Shown here piece by piece: positions 34,591 to 35,459 of a stretch of DNA of 35,459 nucleotides (positions within the stretch are counted from its first letter, which is position 1; each line of letters begins with the position of its first letter). This DNA is from CAYMLL01 sp964390645 (GTDB lineage Bacteria > Planctomycetota > UBA8108), in the NCBI GenBank assembly GCA_964390645.1, contig CAYMLL010000034.1:1-35459 (forward strand), given 5' to 3'. The position numbers and the translations under genes were made by a program. Below the pieces are notes generated by a model, which saw only the letters and a list, made by a program, of their open reading frames with translations, had not been told where the DNA came from and did not search any database.

Positions 34591-35166
34591 GATCGCCGGC
34601 TCGGCGCCCGCGCAGCGCATCCGGATCGCGCGGCAGGAGCAGTTCGAGTACAAGAAGCGGCCGGCGCGCGTCGAGCAAGGGGCGGCTGAATGGCGCTCCG
34701 GCGACGCGGGAGCCGACGTGGACGACGCCTGTTTCCAGAGGGTCTTCGACGTCAGGGACCCCGGGTCGAAGGGCCGAGGTCGCAGCGGCAGGTAGCGAAT
34801 CCTGGAGGAAGAGCTCGGGTCTTCGGCTCTCGAGGAAGCCGGGGCCGGTCTGACGGCGGCGACGATCGGGCGCTCCGACAGAATGGGTGGTCGTCGCGCC
34901 GCTGTGGGCGAGGAAGGGGGCACCGAGCTCGACGGTCGCGGCCGACACGGATCGTCGACCGCATCCGGGTCAGGGCCTTGTACGGAACCTCGAGATGCTG
35001 CTTGCCGTTCGGTGGGAAAGTACACCCCAGAGCCGCGAAGATCACGGGGCTCCAGGGTGGGGGAGCCCCGCCGGATCCGGAACGCAAGATCGACGGCGAG
35101 GCCACGAAGTCTCCGGGTGAACCGTGGACACCGCAGCGTACTTTCGACTAAGCTCCCGGTATCCGG
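34591..35166. other. Eroded sequence without a recognisable intact gene
   Basis: This stretch stays GC-rich and has open frames on both strands, yet none has a credible start, family motif or full length. A plus-strand stretch reading ARQEQFEYKKRPARVEQGAA, then EWRSGD, looks protein-like and could be the remnant of another gene. On the minus strand a short CTFPPNGKQHLEVPYKALTR stretch also looks protein-like. I cannot assign either. Taken with the SDR ruin next to it, this is best read as decayed coding DNA. Confidence 0.45.
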
Positions 35167-35191
35167 GTCACCACCCCGTGGTGACGTTTTT
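35167..35191 (+). terminator. Rho-independent terminator
   Basis: A perfect 8-bp stem GTCACCAC / GTGGTGAC around a CCC loop (35167-35185), followed by G and five T (35187-35191) on the plus strand. It should end plus-strand transcripts from the E1-E2-pseudogene unit. The next gene begins 116 bp downstream. Confidence 0.75.
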
Positions 35192-35307
35192 GGTTCATAC
35201 GTGTCCAGTGCACGGTTCCTGAAGTCCTCCCCTGGAACGAACCCGGCCAAGGAAGCTCATGCCCGGTGTGATCGGGCGGGCCGGGAGACTCATGGAGCGT
35301 TACCCCG

Positions 35308-35459
35308 ATGGATTTTGAAGACAAGACGATCGTCTGCGAGGACTGTGGCACGGACTTCGTCCACTCGGCCGAGGATCAGGAGCGCTACCACGAACGGGGC
35401 TTCACGAACGAACCCAAGCGGTGTCGACCTTGTCGTGCGAAGCGCAAGGAGCGCTCCCA
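35308..35459 (+). CDS. Zinc-ribbon domain protein (3' partial)
   Basis: The first 50 codons are visible; the gene continues past the window. The sequence matches the small bacterial zinc-ribbon family (zf-trcl-like). The metal site is CEDC (Cys10, Cys13) and CRPC (Cys39, Cys42), with the typical RGFTNEPKRC stretch between, followed by basic KRKERS. Such proteins are cytoplasmic and probably bind nucleic acid; precise roles are unknown. The start ATG at 35308 has GGAG 10 nt upstream; an ATG at 35292 in another frame gives only an 8-codon peptide. Confidence 0.85.
   Translation, partial: MDFEDKTIVCEDCGTDFVHSAEDQERYHERGFTNEPKRCRPCRAKRKERS

Noticed and set aside
34285..35250. Minus-strand 321-codon frame over the eroded tract
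   Set aside because: It has Arg/Ser/Pro-rich shadow composition and no start context; it also crosses the terminator hairpin and the SDR remnant.

Overview
The window reads as a high-GC chromosomal piece of a Planctomycetota-type bacterium, probably from an uncultured genome. The support is the family mix: PSCyt/PSD1 (DUF1549/DUF1553) proteins paired with Tat-exported DUF1501 proteins, a PVC-type membrane-bound dehydrogenase/HEAT/cytochrome c fusion, Tat-exported Gfo/Idh/MocA and DUF6807 proteins, a ThuA-like protein, DUF1579, and a very large CotH protein ending in a dockerin-like repeat pair and a Cys-containing tail. A run of 10 N at 1279-1288 looks like a scaffold join, so the first 1.28 kb may not truly adjoin the rest.

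Layout. 1-1167: 3' part of a Ser/Thr protein kinase with a C-terminal AxGGx pentapeptide-repeat tail. 1520-8133 (+): secreted ThuA-like protein, CotH/lamin-tail/dockerin protein, DUF1579 protein with lysine-rich ends, and a Tat-exported oxidoreductase. 8342-9583 (-): DUF6807 protein. 9801-12890 (+): PVC dehydrogenase-HEAT-cytochrome c fusion. 12938-20788 (-): formyltransferase, dipeptidyl-peptidase-IV-like S9 peptidase, PSD1 cytochrome and DUF1501, with overlapping stop/start codons at two junctions. 21107-24632 (+): a compact type IV pilin-like operon of two minor prepilins, a large PilX-like protein and an unrecognised bitopic protein. 24694-28937 (-): a second PSD1/DUF1501 pair. 29113-30312 (+): epoxide-hydrolase-type alpha/beta hydrolase. 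30697-33909 (+): E1alpha-E1beta-E2 of a 2-oxo acid dehydrogenase complex. 33915-35166: a decayed short-chain dehydrogenase and further eroded sequence, closed by a strong terminator hairpin. 35308-end: start of a zinc-ribbon protein.

How the genes may work together. Most products are predicted to be exported and belong to families common in planctomycetal polysaccharide and organic-matter breakdown: heme-bearing PSCyt/PVC proteins, DUF1501, oxidoreductase, ThuA and DUF6807. The pilin operon would give a surface or secretion pseudopilus. The E1/E2 genes are cytoplasmic carbon metabolism; no E3 gene is present here.

The most unusual items are the kinase-pentapeptide fusion, the formyltransferase coupled to a DPP-IV-like peptidase (with an apparent frameshift), the pilin operon with its calcium-loop PilX-like protein and unknown partner, and the SDR pseudogene in which every catalytic residue has been lost. 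I saw no tRNA, rRNA, CRISPR array, transposase or integrase. All calls come from reading the sequence; no database search was run.
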